Source: Nitrospiraceae bacterium (GTDB lineage Bacteria; Nitrospirota; Nitrospiria; Nitrospirales; UBA8639). From it: 8,067 bases of DNA. Below the pieces are notes generated by a model. That model made no database searches and was not told the DNA's origin. It worked only from the letters and a program-made list of their open reading frames with translations. The stretch spans positions 5,033 to 13,099 of the forward strand of contig DOFS01000300.1 in assembly GCA_003523945.1 (NCBI GenBank). Reading direction: 5' to 3'. Position 1 is the stretch's first letter. Each line of letters begins with the position of its first letter. The translations under genes were made by a program, and so were the position numbers. This document shows positions 1 to 7,244 of the stretch, one piece after another.

Positions 1-279
1 CATTTCCATGGCAAAGCTCCCGTACCGACCGGAATCGGCCCAATTCTCATGTCCCTCTGTGTTGGAGGGAGCGGCAAGCATGAAATGATTCATCCCTCCC
101 ACCCCGGCCAGTGGGTCACGCAGACACACGGAGATACAGGAACCCAACACGGTATACACGACTTTGGGCTCCCGGCTCACAAAATATTCACCTGGGAGGA
201 TGACGGCCACTTCATAAGGAAAACGGGTATCCTGCATCCGGCGTATATGTCCAAATTCCATTAATCCTGTAGATGACAT
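1..279 (-). CDS. cheD: CheD, chemoreceptor glutamine deamidase (3' end cut by the window edge)
   Basis: CheD deamidates selected glutamines in the cytoplasmic methylation helices of chemoreceptors and in some bacteria also interacts with CheC. Only the first 93 residues are present; the family is usually about 160-200 residues. The signature is clear: GSCISVCLRD at residues 46-55 holds the presumed catalytic Cys48, and GGMNHFML at 61-68 holds His65. The Cys-His spacing of 17 matches what I recall for the Thermotoga enzyme. A conserved RYGSFAME stretch follows at the edge. The usual Pro after NHFML is Ala here, which is minor. I chose ATG at 277-279; a purine-rich GAAAGA lies about 12 bases upstream, a weak ribosome site, and TTG at 301-303 is an alternative 8 codons upstream. 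The gene follows cheR after a 140-base gap, in the common cheR-cheD order; cheB may follow outside the window. Confidence 0.95.
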   Translation of the reverse strand, partial: MSSTGLMEFGHIRRMQDTRFPYEVAVILPGEYFVSREPKVVYTVLGSCISVCLRDPLAGVGGMNHFMLAAPSNTEGHENWADSGRYGSFAMEM

Positions 280-419
280 TGTGTGATTCGGTCTTTCAAG
301 CAATGACGGGCTGGTTCATAATGGCCTCAGAGGCATTCAGAAAAGAATGAATAGTCGGGGGGCAATTCAGAACGTCCCCATAGGCCCATTCCTTTCTACG
401 ATTTTATTCCCCTTGCCCC
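280..419. other. cheR-cheD intergenic spacer
   Basis: This 140-base gap separates the cheR stop from the cheD start. I see no gene and no hairpin with a U-run that would end transcription, so cheR and cheD are probably co-transcribed. There is a near-palindrome around 317-337 (AATGGCCTC/GAGGCATT with one bulge and almost no loop) and a weak GGGG/CCCC pairing near 357-380. Neither can be given a function. Confidence 0.4.
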
Positions 420-1277
420 TTATTTTTCACTCTTCACGCTGACCGGTTTTTGGTATATGGTTGGTTGGAGATACCTAAATTGGTGGTCGATCCATTGCAA
501 ACTTTCCGAATGTCCGATAAACAAATATCCTCCAGGCCGGAGATACTGAAAAAATTTCCCCATGAGGTTGGCCTGCGTGAGACGATCAAAATAAATCATG
601 ACATTCCGACAAAAAATCACATCCAGTGAACTGCGTATAGGAAAACTCGAGTCCATCAAATTTATCCGTCGAAAGGTCACAAGACGTGCAACCTGCGGAC
701 GTACCTGTAGTTTGCCAGATTGGGGACCTTTTCCACGGAGAAAATGTCGTTGCACCAGATCTTTGGGGAGTTGACTCACCCGTTCTTCCTCATAGATACC
801 CGAGGAAGCCTTTGCCAACACTCGAGTAGAAATATCGGAGGCGAGAATTTTGATATCCCATCGACTGATATCGGCAATGGAATCAGACAGAGTCATGGCA
901 ATGGTATAGGGTTCCTCCCCGGAAGAAGACGCGGAAGACCAAATCCTCAATGTCTTTACCGATTGCACCTCTGGAAGGACCTGATCGCGGAGAAAATCAA
1001 AGTGTACCGGTTCCCGGAAAAAATCAGTCTTGTTGGTGGAAACAAGATCCAATAATTTCATTAACTCTTCCTCCCCACCCTCCCCACTCACGCAGTCGTA
1101 ATAGGCCTGATAGGAGTGAAGGTTAAGTTCCCGAAGCCGTTTTCCCAAACGGGAAATTAAGAGGGTCTTTTTGGGGGTATCCAGAGCAATACCGACTTGC
1201 TGATAAATCAGTTGCTTAAAGAGTTCAAATTCTTTGTCACTCAATGATGCCGATACCATATGCTCCTTTTTCGTCAA
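420..1277 (-). CDS. cheR: CheR, chemoreceptor glutamate methyltransferase, pentapeptide-binding type
   Basis: CheR transfers methyl groups from S-adenosylmethionine to glutamates of chemoreceptors, setting adaptation in the cytoplasm. The 285-residue length is normal. The helical N-terminal domain covers about residues 12-75; NKTDFFRE (82-89) leads into the Rossmann methyltransferase domain. Visible motifs are WSSASSSGEEPY (113-124, the SAM-binding loop), ASDIS (146-150, acidic residue for the cofactor ribose), DVIFCRNVMIYFD (219-231) and GHSES (255-259). The beta-subdomain loop RGKGPQSG (181-188) lines up without gaps with RGTGPHEG as I remember it from E. coli CheR, the region that docks the receptor C-terminal pentapeptide. 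Both receptors in this cluster end in such a pentapeptide. The start is TTG at 1275-1277, preceded by GAGG with 6-base spacing; ATG at 1257-1259 is the alternative. The gene lies downstream of two terminators, so it likely has its own promoter. Confidence 0.96.
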   Translation of the reverse strand: MTKKEHMVSASLSDKEFELFKQLIYQQVGIALDTPKKTLLISRLGKRLRELNLHSYQAYYDCVSGEGGEEELMKLLDLVSTNKTDFFREPVHFDFLRDQVLPEVQSVKTLRIWSSASSSGEEPYTIAMTLSDSIADISRWDIKILASDISTRVLAKASSGIYEEERVSQLPKDLVQRHFLRGKGPQSGKLQVRPQVARLVTFRRINLMDSSFPIRSSLDVIFCRNVMIYFDRLTQANLMGKFFQYLRPGGYLFIGHSESLQWIDHQFRYLQPTIYQKPVSVKSEK

Positions 1278-1283
1278 GCATTT

Positions 1284-1287
1284 CCTC
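1284..1287 (-). promoter_or_regulatory. Ribosome binding site supporting the TTG start of cheR
   Basis: On the minus strand GAGG is followed by 6 bases and then TTG (1275-1277). A second site, AAGGAG at 1263-1268, sits only 3 bases before the in-frame ATG at 1257-1259, which is too close for efficient use. The spacing therefore favours the TTG start, although it is the rarer codon. Confidence 0.5.
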
Positions 1288-1449
1288 AGACGAGCTGGCT
1301 GTCATCAGTCAGAAGAAATAATCCCGTCTCCCTATCCACTCGGCTCTTCTTCCTTCTTTTTCTTCACCTCTTACTCCCTAGCAATAATTCATGCCACAAC
1401 ATTTCCTAATCCCCACAAGTGGTCAGATTGCATCTCCCAAATATCTCTT

Positions 1450-1461
1450 ACATCATGATGT
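1450..1461. repeat. 12-base perfect palindrome, possible operator
   Basis: ACATCATGATGT equals its own reverse complement. It lies about 175 bases upstream of the cheR start in a non-coding stretch. A second, shorter palindrome with the same TCATGA core lies at 1728-1737 (TATCATGATA). Short palindromes arise by chance, so a role as a regulator site is only a suggestion. Confidence 0.25.
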
Positions 1462-1869
1462 CTAAGGGACGAAGGCGAGAAATTCTTCCCGCCCTATCAC
1501 GAGTTCTACTCCCCTACGACTTATCGCGAAGTCAGAACGAACAGGAAGGACAGGAACATGCAGAGTCCAATACACTTCCTGAGGCCTGGCCTTTGACGAA
1601 TTCTCGGACACCACTCACTTTTCTGTATCGGTATGAGCTCCATAAAATGTAAGGACTAAAAGAAATGCTTCACGAAATGGCAGAGAAGGCGACATGAGGA
1701 GAAGGAGAAACACTTTGACTTAATATGTATCATGATATTTTCCTCCTAATGGCCGGAAAAAGATCCTCTGTGTCAGTTCTGAGCAGCATGGCCCATCAAC
1801 TTCATGGCCAAGGTCCGATTCAACGCATGATCTGGCACAGGGAAAGAGACAAGGAGCTACAGGAATGGC

Positions 1870-1907
1870 AAAAAAAAGGCGTGAAGGAGAAGTGTCTCCT
1901 TCACGCC
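1870..1907 (-). terminator. Rho-independent terminator of the secreted cytochrome gene
   Basis: A perfect 13-base-pair stem (arms 1878-1890 and 1895-1907, GGCGTGAAGGAGA and its complement) with a 4-base loop is followed on the minus strand by eight U (the A-run at 1870-1877). It starts about 40 bases after the stop of the DUF3365 gene. There is no matching T-run on the plus-strand side, so it works toward cheR. It should strongly limit read-through into cheR. Confidence 0.93.
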
Positions 1908-1947
1908 AATAATAGCGGGCCGTCTAGAGAGCCACATGCGGCTCCAT

Positions 1948-2487
1948 TCAGTTCATGCGAACAACAATTGCTCCCATGAAATCACCTTTTTTCCAATCTT
2001 TCTTGGTCGTTTTTGGATGCATATTGTGGCAATCGGCACAACTCTCCACAATGGCATAATCCGCGGACATTCCAATGGTCTTTCCACCATCCGTCCCGGT
2101 AATCACCTTGGCTGGCCCTTTGGCCAATTCCGCCAACATCTCCTTCTCTTTAGGGCTCTTTGCCGCATTCGAAGCGTATAACGGATCAGTTCCGACCAAC
2201 GAAATTTCAAATTCCCGTAACTCTTTCCCCACTTCTTTGACGAATTGAGCCGGAAGCATGATCCCATGGTCGTCCTTCACCCAATCCTCAGTGGGTTTCA
2301 TTCCGCCTTTAACGGCGTCCCCCACCACCCCTTTCACATAAACCGTCCGAGCAGCTTTGACAGCAGCTAAAACCATTTCAGCGGCTTTTTCTTTCGTCAT
2401 GTCCGCTGCTTGACCAACCGGAAGAACTAACATCAGCCCCAGCACCGTCACTCCAAACATCATAGAGATTGCAGCCCATCGTTTCAT
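1948..2487 (-). CDS. Secreted monoheme c-type cytochrome, DUF3365/Tll0287-like
   Basis: A 179-residue exported protein. Residues 1-27 form a signal peptide (MKR, a hydrophobic core, and cleavage probably near VGQA/AD). CADCH at 150-154 is a single CxxCH heme-c site, so the mature protein should be periplasmic with one covalent heme. Blocks such as LPAQF, GTDPL, EKEMLAELAKG, SCADCH and GDFMGAIVV align with the periplasmic region of the receptor immediately upstream, which points to the PAS-like DUF3365 (Tll0287-like) family. Outside CxxCH it has no Cys, so the sixth iron ligand, if any, must be another residue. ATG is preceded by GAGGAGG with good spacing. The gene stands alone between two terminators and has a possible promoter of its own. 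A role as electron carrier or as a soluble redox or ligand partner of the receptor is inference. Confidence 0.88.
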   Translation of the reverse strand: MKRWAAISMMFGVTVLGLMLVLPVGQAADMTKEKAAEMVLAAVKAARTVYVKGVVGDAVKGGMKPTEDWVKDDHGIMLPAQFVKEVGKELREFEISLVGTDPLYASNAAKSPKEKEMLAELAKGPAKVITGTDGGKTIGMSADYAIVESCADCHNMHPKTTKKDWKKGDFMGAIVVRMN

Positions 2488-2558
2488 AAGCGCCCTCCTC
2501 TTGGTGAATGTTGGAAAACATGAAATGCCGAAGACTACTCCTTTCTTTGGGGGAGCTC

Positions 2559-2587
2559 ACTTTAACCCCTTAACCATGAACATTCAA
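2559..2587 (-). promoter_or_regulatory. Possible sigma-70-like promoter of the secreted cytochrome gene
   Basis: On the minus strand TTGAAT (2582-2587) and TAAAGT (2559-2564) are separated by 17 bases; each hexamer matches 4 of 6 consensus positions. It lies about 72 bases upstream of the ATG and downstream of the receptor's terminator, where a promoter is needed. The match is moderate and could be chance. Confidence 0.3.
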
Positions 2588-2713
2588 GACACATTAAAGA
2601 AAACAGCCACTTAGAATTATTTCTACAGGTAGGTCAGTGGGAAGGGGCACAGAGCAAGATATTAGGAATGAGGTACGGACAGGAGACCAACAATATCAAT
2701 GAGATGGACACCG

Positions 2714-2762
2714 AAAAAAAGGAGTAAGGAGACCAAACAACTCTGCTTGCGCTCCTCACTCC
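2714..2762 (-). terminator. Rho-independent terminator after the heme-c chemoreceptor
   Basis: Arms 2721-2731 and 2752-2762 form an 11-pair stem with one G-U wobble (GGAGTGAGGAG with CTCCTTACTCC in the transcript), a 20-base loop, and seven U from the A-run at 2714-2720. It begins about 20 bases after the MCP-B stop codon, and so separates the receptor transcript from the cytochrome gene. Confidence 0.85.
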
Positions 2763-2784
2763 CAACGACTCACTTACAAATTAC

Positions 2785-4593
2785 TTAAAATTCTTCGAAG
2801 AAATTGTCTTCCGACTTTTTATGCCCGTTGGACACTGAACTTCCAACACCCACGGTGCCCCCCTTTGGGGAGGAAGGTTGCTTCCCGACACCCCTGCCAG
2901 GGACGGATGAAATCCCATGAGGATATTGAGATCCCATTCCGCTGGACGATTGACGGGAAACGGATGACACGGTTTTAGGCGTGCGTTCTGAATGCATGGG
3001 CCCGGAATCATTTTGGACCGTGAAAAATTCAACCTGCCCTAACAAATCCTGGGCTTGTTGCGCCATCGACTGTGAAGCTGAAGTCGCCTGTTCAACCAAG
3101 GCCGCATTTTGCTGGGTGCCTTGATCCATTTGCATGACGGCTTTATTGACCTGGTCGATTCCAGCCGCTTGCTCCTGGGATGCAGCACTGATTTCTGAAA
3201 TTATATCCGTGACCCGCTTGACCGAATTGACAATCTCAGCCAACGTCTGGCCCGAGCGATTCACCAACTCGCTGCCTCCACTAACTTTTTGCACTGATTC
3301 ATTAATGAGAGCCTTGATTTCTTTGGCGGCAGACGCCGAACGTTGGGCCAGATTGCGCACTTCCGACGCGACGACCGCAAACCCCCTGCCCTGCTCCCCG
3401 GCCCTCGCCGCTTCCACTGCGGCGTTTAAGGCTAAGAGATTGGTTTGAAAGGCGATTTCATCAATCACGTTGATAATATCCGCAATCTTTTTACTGCTCT
3501 GATTGATTTCACCCATCGCTTCGACGGCTTTGTCCGTCACCATTCCACCCTTTTCTGCCACCTCCCGTGCTGCCACGGCTAGTTGATTCGCTTGTTTGGC
3601 GTTATCCGCATTTTGCTTGATCGTGGATGTCATCTCTTCCATCGAAGCACTGGTTTCTTCAAGGGCCCCAGCCTGGGCCGAGGTCCGCGCAGCAAGGTCA
3701 GAGGTTCCGGCATTGATCTCTGAGGTTCCAGTCGTAATACCGGAGACTGCCGTTTTCACCGATCCAATAACCTCACTTACCCGATCAAACATCGCATTAA
3801 ATGATTGGCTGGTCCTGCCGATTTCGTCCTGACTGTTCACAAGGGCCCGACCGGTGAGATCTCCTTCCTTGGCCCGCTCAGCCATGGACTCCAGACTTTT
3901 CATCGGCTTAACCACCAATTTGGCAATCATCAGGTACAACAGCCCCAGCATCAGGACACCCACCGCAACAATACCCATATACATATTGCCGAGGTTACGT
4001 TGCAATTGTGCAGCCGGACCATCCATTGGAATCTGTACTGATACAGCCCCTAACATTTCCCCGATCTGTTTGCCCTCATGACAGCCTATGCAGGCTTGAC
4101 TCGTCGCCAAATCGGGTGTCGCACGCCGAAACATCATTTTTCCATTCACCATATCGTTTTTTGAAAATTCTTTTTGGCCGGTAGCCAGTGCAGCAAGGGC
4201 TTCTTTTTCAAAGGAATCTTGCGGCCCATTTCTTGCGTTCAGCGGCGTCCCACTGATGACCCTGGCATTAAAGACCCCTTCATCAGCCAGCATTTCAGAG
4301 GTTTCACGCGCAAACGTGGCTGGGAAGGGAATCGTATCGGGAGCACTGTGATCAACGCCGGTTTTCATCCCAGCCGCTTTAGCTTTCACCACAAATTCTT
4401 TGGTCACATAGGCGCGAGTGATCTCAATTTGCTTTTGGACAATATACGCCTGATCAGACAAAACCCGTTCAAGGTCCGCATGCAATTGAAGGCCGAGTAA
4501 ATACGCTCCTCCGGCCAGCAGGCCGGCAAACACGACCATGATGGTCATCACGACCTTGGGACCAATTCCCAATCGGTTCCAAACTATATCCAT
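2785..4593 (-). CDS. Methyl-accepting chemotaxis protein with a periplasmic heme-c (DUF3365/Tll0287-like) sensor domain (MCP-B)
   Basis: A 602-residue transmembrane chemoreceptor that should control CheA through CheW. Order: TM1 about residues 14-37; periplasmic sensor 38-200 with one heme-c motif CIGCH at 168-172; TM2 about 204-226; HAMP about 227-280; methylation and signalling coiled coil about 285-525; a Ser/Gly/Pro-rich flexible tail of about 75 residues; and a terminal FFEEF matching the CheR-tethering pentapeptide pattern. The hairpin tip around [20 protein letters not shown] is typical. Methylation sites are visible at E312/E313 and E319/E320; the C-terminal site reads EQ (E501, Q502), a possible CheD target. 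The sensor holds no other Cys. ATG follows GAGGAGGAG with good spacing. The heme suggests a redox or gas (O2, NO, CO) signal, but the actual stimulus cannot be read from the sequence. Confidence 0.95.
   Translation of the reverse strand: MDIVWNRLGIGPKVVMTIMVVFAGLLAGGAYLLGLQLHADLERVLSDQAYIVQKQIEITRAYVTKEFVVKAKAAGMKTGVDHSAPDTIPFPATFARETSEMLADEGVFNARVISGTPLNARNGPQDSFEKEALAALATGQKEFSKNDMVNGKMMFRRATPDLATSQACIGCHEGKQIGEMLGAVSVQIPMDGPAAQLQRNLGNMYMGIVAVGVLMLGLLYLMIAKLVVKPMKSLESMAERAKEGDLTGRALVNSQDEIGRTSQSFNAMFDRVSEVIGSVKTAVSGITTGTSEINAGTSDLAARTSAQAGALEETSASMEEMTSTIKQNADNAKQANQLAVAAREVAEKGGMVTDKAVEAMGEINQSSKKIADIINVIDEIAFQTNLLALNAAVEAARAGEQGRGFAVVASEVRNLAQRSASAAKEIKALINESVQKVSGGSELVNRSGQTLAEIVNSVKRVTDIISEISAASQEQAAGIDQVNKAVMQMDQGTQQNAALVEQATSASQSMAQQAQDLLGQVEFFTVQNDSGPMHSERTPKTVSSVSRQSSSGMGSQYPHGISSVPGRGVGKQPSSPKGGTVGVGSSVSNGHKKSEDNFFEEF
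3022..3687 (-). repeat. Signalling-domain repeat, copy in MCP-B
   Basis: This 666-base stretch (MCP-B residues 303-524) aligns without gaps to 5130-5795 in MCP-A (residues 468-689 counted from the upstream start at 7196). By hand I count 17 differing residues in 222. At the DNA level many third positions differ, but some blocks are identical, such as the 38 bases starting at 3329. It is a paralogous coding repeat, not a mobile element. Confidence 0.85.
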
Positions 4594-4919
4594 AGCTCCT
4601 CCTCAGTTAGTAAAACCTATTGATTGCATGTGTTACCCTGGATGCCGACAAAGCCTTTCCATTTGTGTTTAAAGAGACCGATGTCTTCATTCGCCAGTGT
4701 TTGCTGACTAGACACGAACATTTCTCATGATCAACGCTATTGAGATTGGATTTGCCGTACCCCCACCGGTCCCTTCCACCATTGGGATCCCACTACACCC
4801 CTTGCTCCAACGGAGTGCCCCCATCAGCAGCCAGCTCCCGAAAAGAAGCAGGAAAATGCCCCCCCAGGAACGCCGGGTAATTCCCATGTCAGGTCAATCA
4901 GATTCAGATCGAAATACTT
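4594..4919. other. Spacer between the two receptor genes
   Basis: There are 326 bases between the MCP-A stop and the MCP-B start. No hairpin followed by a U-run was found, so read-through from MCP-A into MCP-B is plausible. A weak promoter-like pair on the minus strand, TTGTCG and TGCAAT 17 bases apart about 50-70 bases before the MCP-B ATG, could start an internal transcript. The small reading frame at 4708-4887 is listed separately. Confidence 0.4.
4708..4887 (-). CDS. Possible small membrane peptide, hypothetical
   Basis: A 59-codon frame begins at ATG 4885-4887, 32 bases after the MCP-A stop, and ends with TAG. The product starts MGITRRSWGG, followed by a strongly hydrophobic stretch (IFLLLFGSWLLMGAL, about residues 11-25), then RWSKGC and a polar tail. 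Positive residues before a hydrophobic segment are what a single-pass membrane or signal-anchored peptide would show. I do not recognise a family, and no clear ribosome site precedes the ATG, so it may be chance. If real, it would be co-transcribed with the two receptors. Confidence 0.3.
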   Translation of the reverse strand: MGITRRSWGGIFLLLFGSWLLMGALRWSKGCSGIPMVEGTGGGTANPISIALIMRNVRV

Positions 4920-7139
4920 TTAAAATTCTTCAAAGAAATTATCGTCCCTCTTCCGGCGATCCTTTCCATTCGAACCGGCCACACCCACCGGGTGGCCCGT
5001 CGCTGGGACATTGGCCGATTTCGCTATGACCGCCTTCTTTGTCGTACCGGTTCCTTTAGAACGTAATGCCTGGCTTGAAATCGACCGAGTAAATTTGTTG
5101 CCGGGAATCCCGACCCTTGCCGGCGCCTTGAAAAAGGCCACCTGCTCCACCAGACCTGCCGCCTGCTGCTTCATCGATTGCGATGCCGAGGTGGCCTCCT
5201 CGACCAACGCCGCATTCTGTTGTGTGCTTTGATCCATCTGCATAACGGCTTTATTAACTTGATCTATTCCCGCTGCCTGCTCCTGTGAGGCCGCACTAAT
5301 CTCCGAAATAATATCAGTCACCCGCTTAACCGAATTGACGATCTCTTGCAGCGTGTGCCCTGAGCGATTCACCAGCTCACTGCCGTCACCCACTTTTTCC
5401 ACCGACTCATTAATCAGGATTTTGATCTCTTTGGCCGCAGACGCCGAACGTTGGGCCAGATTGCGCACTTCCGATGCGACGACTGCAAAACCTCGGCCTT
5501 GTTCTCCGGCCCGCGCGGCCTCCACGGCGGCGTTTAACGCCAGAAGATTGGTCTGAAAGGCGATTTCATCGATCACGTTGATAATATCTGCGATTTTTTT
5601 ACTGCTTTTGTTAATTTCGTCCATCGCCTCCACAGCCTTGTCCGTGACCGCGCCACCTTTTTCAGCCACTTCCCGCGCAGCGACAGCCAACTGGTTGGCC
5701 TGCTTAGCGTTATCCGCGTTTTGCTTGATCGTGGAGGTCATTTCTTCCATGGAGGCACTCGTTTCCTCCAGTGCGCCGGCTTGGGCCGAGGTGCGCTGCG
5801 AAAGATCTTCATTCCCTTGCGTAATTTCCGTTGAGGCGGTCGAGATGTGCTCTGCCGCCTGACGCACTTCGTCGACGACATGGGAGATATTATCCAACAT
5901 GCTATTTATCGCCTCGGCCAATTGCCCCAATTCATCCTTGCTGGTGATGGAGGCCCGTAGTGACAAATTTCCGTCAGCCGCCTGTTGCGTCACCGTACTG
6001 ATTTGTTGAAGATTTGCGGCGCCTTTGCGACCAACCCACCACGCTAACGGGAGTAAGAAAACTAAGCAGATGAACCCGGTCGTCAGCACTTTCGTCTGTA
6101 CCGCAGCGGCTTCCGCCGTCGCTTCTGACTCCGGAACCCGCACCATGACTGCCCAGTTCATTCCCGGATACCCTAACGCCCCCTGTAAATGCGTGTAGCC
6201 TCCGATCTGCATAATGTGTTTTCGCGCATGCAGGGCCGTCATAAATCCCATTTCCCCCTTAATGGCCTTCTGGGCGATCTCAACCCCATTTTCCGCCAGA
6301 TTCAACTTCATCAAGGTATCAAAATTCCGCACAACCTCCCTCGTACCCGATGTCGTTGGATCAAAATCCACAATCACTCGGCCCGCCCCGTCCAACAGCG
6401 TTAACTCTGCTCCGGGAAACCCGAGTTTTTGCAATTTCTCATACGAATCCCTAAACATCTGCTCAACCACTGAGAAATTCGTGCGATTGGACCAATAGGC
6501 CACAACCCGTCCTTCGGGATCGAAGACCGGGGCTGAAAATCCCAACACCAAGCCATCATTGCCCAACGCTTGCTTGACATCTTCATCAATATGGACATCC
6601 TCGATAAATGTCCCGGATGAAATATCATTGCCGGGGGCCGTATACGGTTGCCTGGTCGTATATTGCCCGGAGGCCAGCGCTTTAAACCACGGGGTCTGGC
6701 TATAATCCCTGGCAAACAGGTGACTCACATTTATGCGTTCCCCCTTGGGATTTTCGAAGTTGACGGCAATGAGCCTCCCAACAGGGTCGACCAACAAGGC
6801 GAGATCATAGATGCCATACGCTTTCACATATTTATTCATCACCTGGCTGACCACGTTATATTCGGAGGGGTCATACCATTGAGAGGTTCTGGTGATGGCA
6901 TCGTTATAGCCGAATGCCTGTACATCCCCATACCGTTGGAACAGATTGCGATCGATGGTCTCAGAAAGATTTTTGGCTTCCGCCATGAAACGGGATCCGA
7001 TTTTGGCCTTCATGTCTTCTGCGGCACCAAACGCAATGACCCCAACAGCCGTCATTGGAATTGCCCCGAAAATCACCACGAGAGTGACTAACTTTGCTGC
7101 AATGCCCCAATGACCCAATTTATTACCGATGTTTTTCAT
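4920..7139 (-). CDS. Methyl-accepting chemotaxis protein with a periplasmic double-Cache sensor domain (MCP-A)
   Basis: A 739-residue transmembrane chemoreceptor. Order: TM1 about residues 16-39; a large periplasmic region about 40-345 with dCache features (two PAS-like modules with [13 protein letters not shown] and [13 protein letters not shown] strands, and [12 protein letters not shown] in the membrane-distal module); TM2 about 350-371; HAMP about 373-426; methylation and signalling coiled coil about 430-670; a flexible tail of about 65 residues; and terminal FFEEF, the CheR-tether pattern. Methylation pairs read EE in all three visible sites. The Arg-x-Trp-Tyr pattern of amino-acid-binding dCache domains is not kept (TPWF), so the ligand is unknown. 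I chose ATG at 7137-7139 because it gives a normal short cytoplasmic lead (MKNIGNKLG) before TM1; ATG at 7194-7196 would add 19 atypical residues and has a G-rich upstream sequence. The gene follows cheW closely, likely in one operon. Confidence 0.95.
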   Translation of the reverse strand: MKNIGNKLGHWGIAAKLVTLVVIFGAIPMTAVGVIAFGAAEDMKAKIGSRFMAEAKNLSETIDRNLFQRYGDVQAFGYNDAITRTSQWYDPSEYNVVSQVMNKYVKAYGIYDLALLVDPVGRLIAVNFENPKGERINVSHLFARDYSQTPWFKALASGQYTTRQPYTAPGNDISSGTFIEDVHIDEDVKQALGNDGLVLGFSAPVFDPEGRVVAYWSNRTNFSVVEQMFRDSYEKLQKLGFPGAELTLLDGAGRVIVDFDPTTSGTREVVRNFDTLMKLNLAENGVEIAQKAIKGEMGFMTALHARKHIMQIGGYTHLQGALGYPGMNWAVMVRVPESEATAEAAAVQTKVLTTGFICLVFLLPLAWWVGRKGAANLQQISTVTQQAADGNLSLRASITSKDELGQLAEAINSMLDNISHVVDEVRQAAEHISTASTEITQGNEDLSQRTSAQAGALEETSASMEEMTSTIKQNADNAKQANQLAVAAREVAEKGGAVTDKAVEAMDEINKSSKKIADIINVIDEIAFQTNLLALNAAVEAARAGEQGRGFAVVASEVRNLAQRSASAAKEIKILINESVEKVGDGSELVNRSGHTLQEIVNSVKRVTDIISEISAASQEQAAGIDQVNKAVMQMDQSTQQNAALVEEATSASQSMKQQAAGLVEQVAFFKAPARVGIPGNKFTRSISSQALRSKGTGTTKKAVIAKSANVPATGHPVGVAGSNGKDRRKRDDNFFEEF
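5130..5795 (-). repeat. Signalling-domain repeat, copy in MCP-A
   Basis: Partner of the stretch at 3022-3687, in the same orientation and about 2.1 kb away. The sensor, HAMP and tail regions outside the repeat are unrelated or only loosely similar, except for the shared DNFFEEF end. This is what duplication followed by sensor-domain replacement would leave. Confidence 0.85.
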
Positions 7140-7244
7140 GAGAATTGCCGTCCTCTGAAAAATTATGAACCCCGCTGGTGACCTGAACCATCCCAAGCCC
7201 CCCTCAGACCTTCTTGTTTCTCTGGATGCATCAAAATTCCATAA

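Larger units (their letters stand above)
1278..1869. other. Long non-coding stretch upstream of cheR
   Basis: About 590 bases lie between the terminator of the secreted cytochrome and the cheR start. No frame on either strand looks like a recognisable protein: the plus-strand frames near 1419-1652 and 1725-1979 lack a ribosome site, and the second runs through the terminator and into the cytochrome gene. Visible structure includes two palindromes with TCATGA at their centre (1450-1461 and 1728-1737) and a nearly pure pyrimidine tract at about 1343-1380 (purine in the cheR mRNA sense). A promoter for cheR is expected here, but I found no convincing sigma-70 or FliA match. Confidence 0.5.

Noticed and set aside
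1392..1412. Sigma-54-like TGGCATG...TTGCT upstream of cheR on the minus strand
   Set aside because: The GG and GC elements are 11 bases apart instead of the strict 10, so a working -24/-12 promoter is unlikely.
1419..1652. 77-codon plus-strand frame upstream of cheR
   Set aside because: No ribosome site, no hydrophobic segment and no family resemblance; it runs opposite to every gene in the cluster. It cannot be fully excluded.
1725..1979. 84-codon plus-strand frame
   Set aside because: It runs through the terminator hairpin and into the 3' end of the cytochrome gene on the other strand.
2378..2560. 60-codon minus-strand frame at the start of the secreted cytochrome gene
   Set aside because: It overlaps the signal-peptide region in another frame, has no hydrophobic or conserved pattern, and the cytochrome has the clear ribosome site.
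6648..7091. 147-codon open frame on the plus strand
   Set aside because: It lies fully antisense to the MCP-A sensor region, has no recognisable motif, and is explained by the codon pattern of the real gene. The same applies to other plus-strand frames over the receptors, cheR and cheW.
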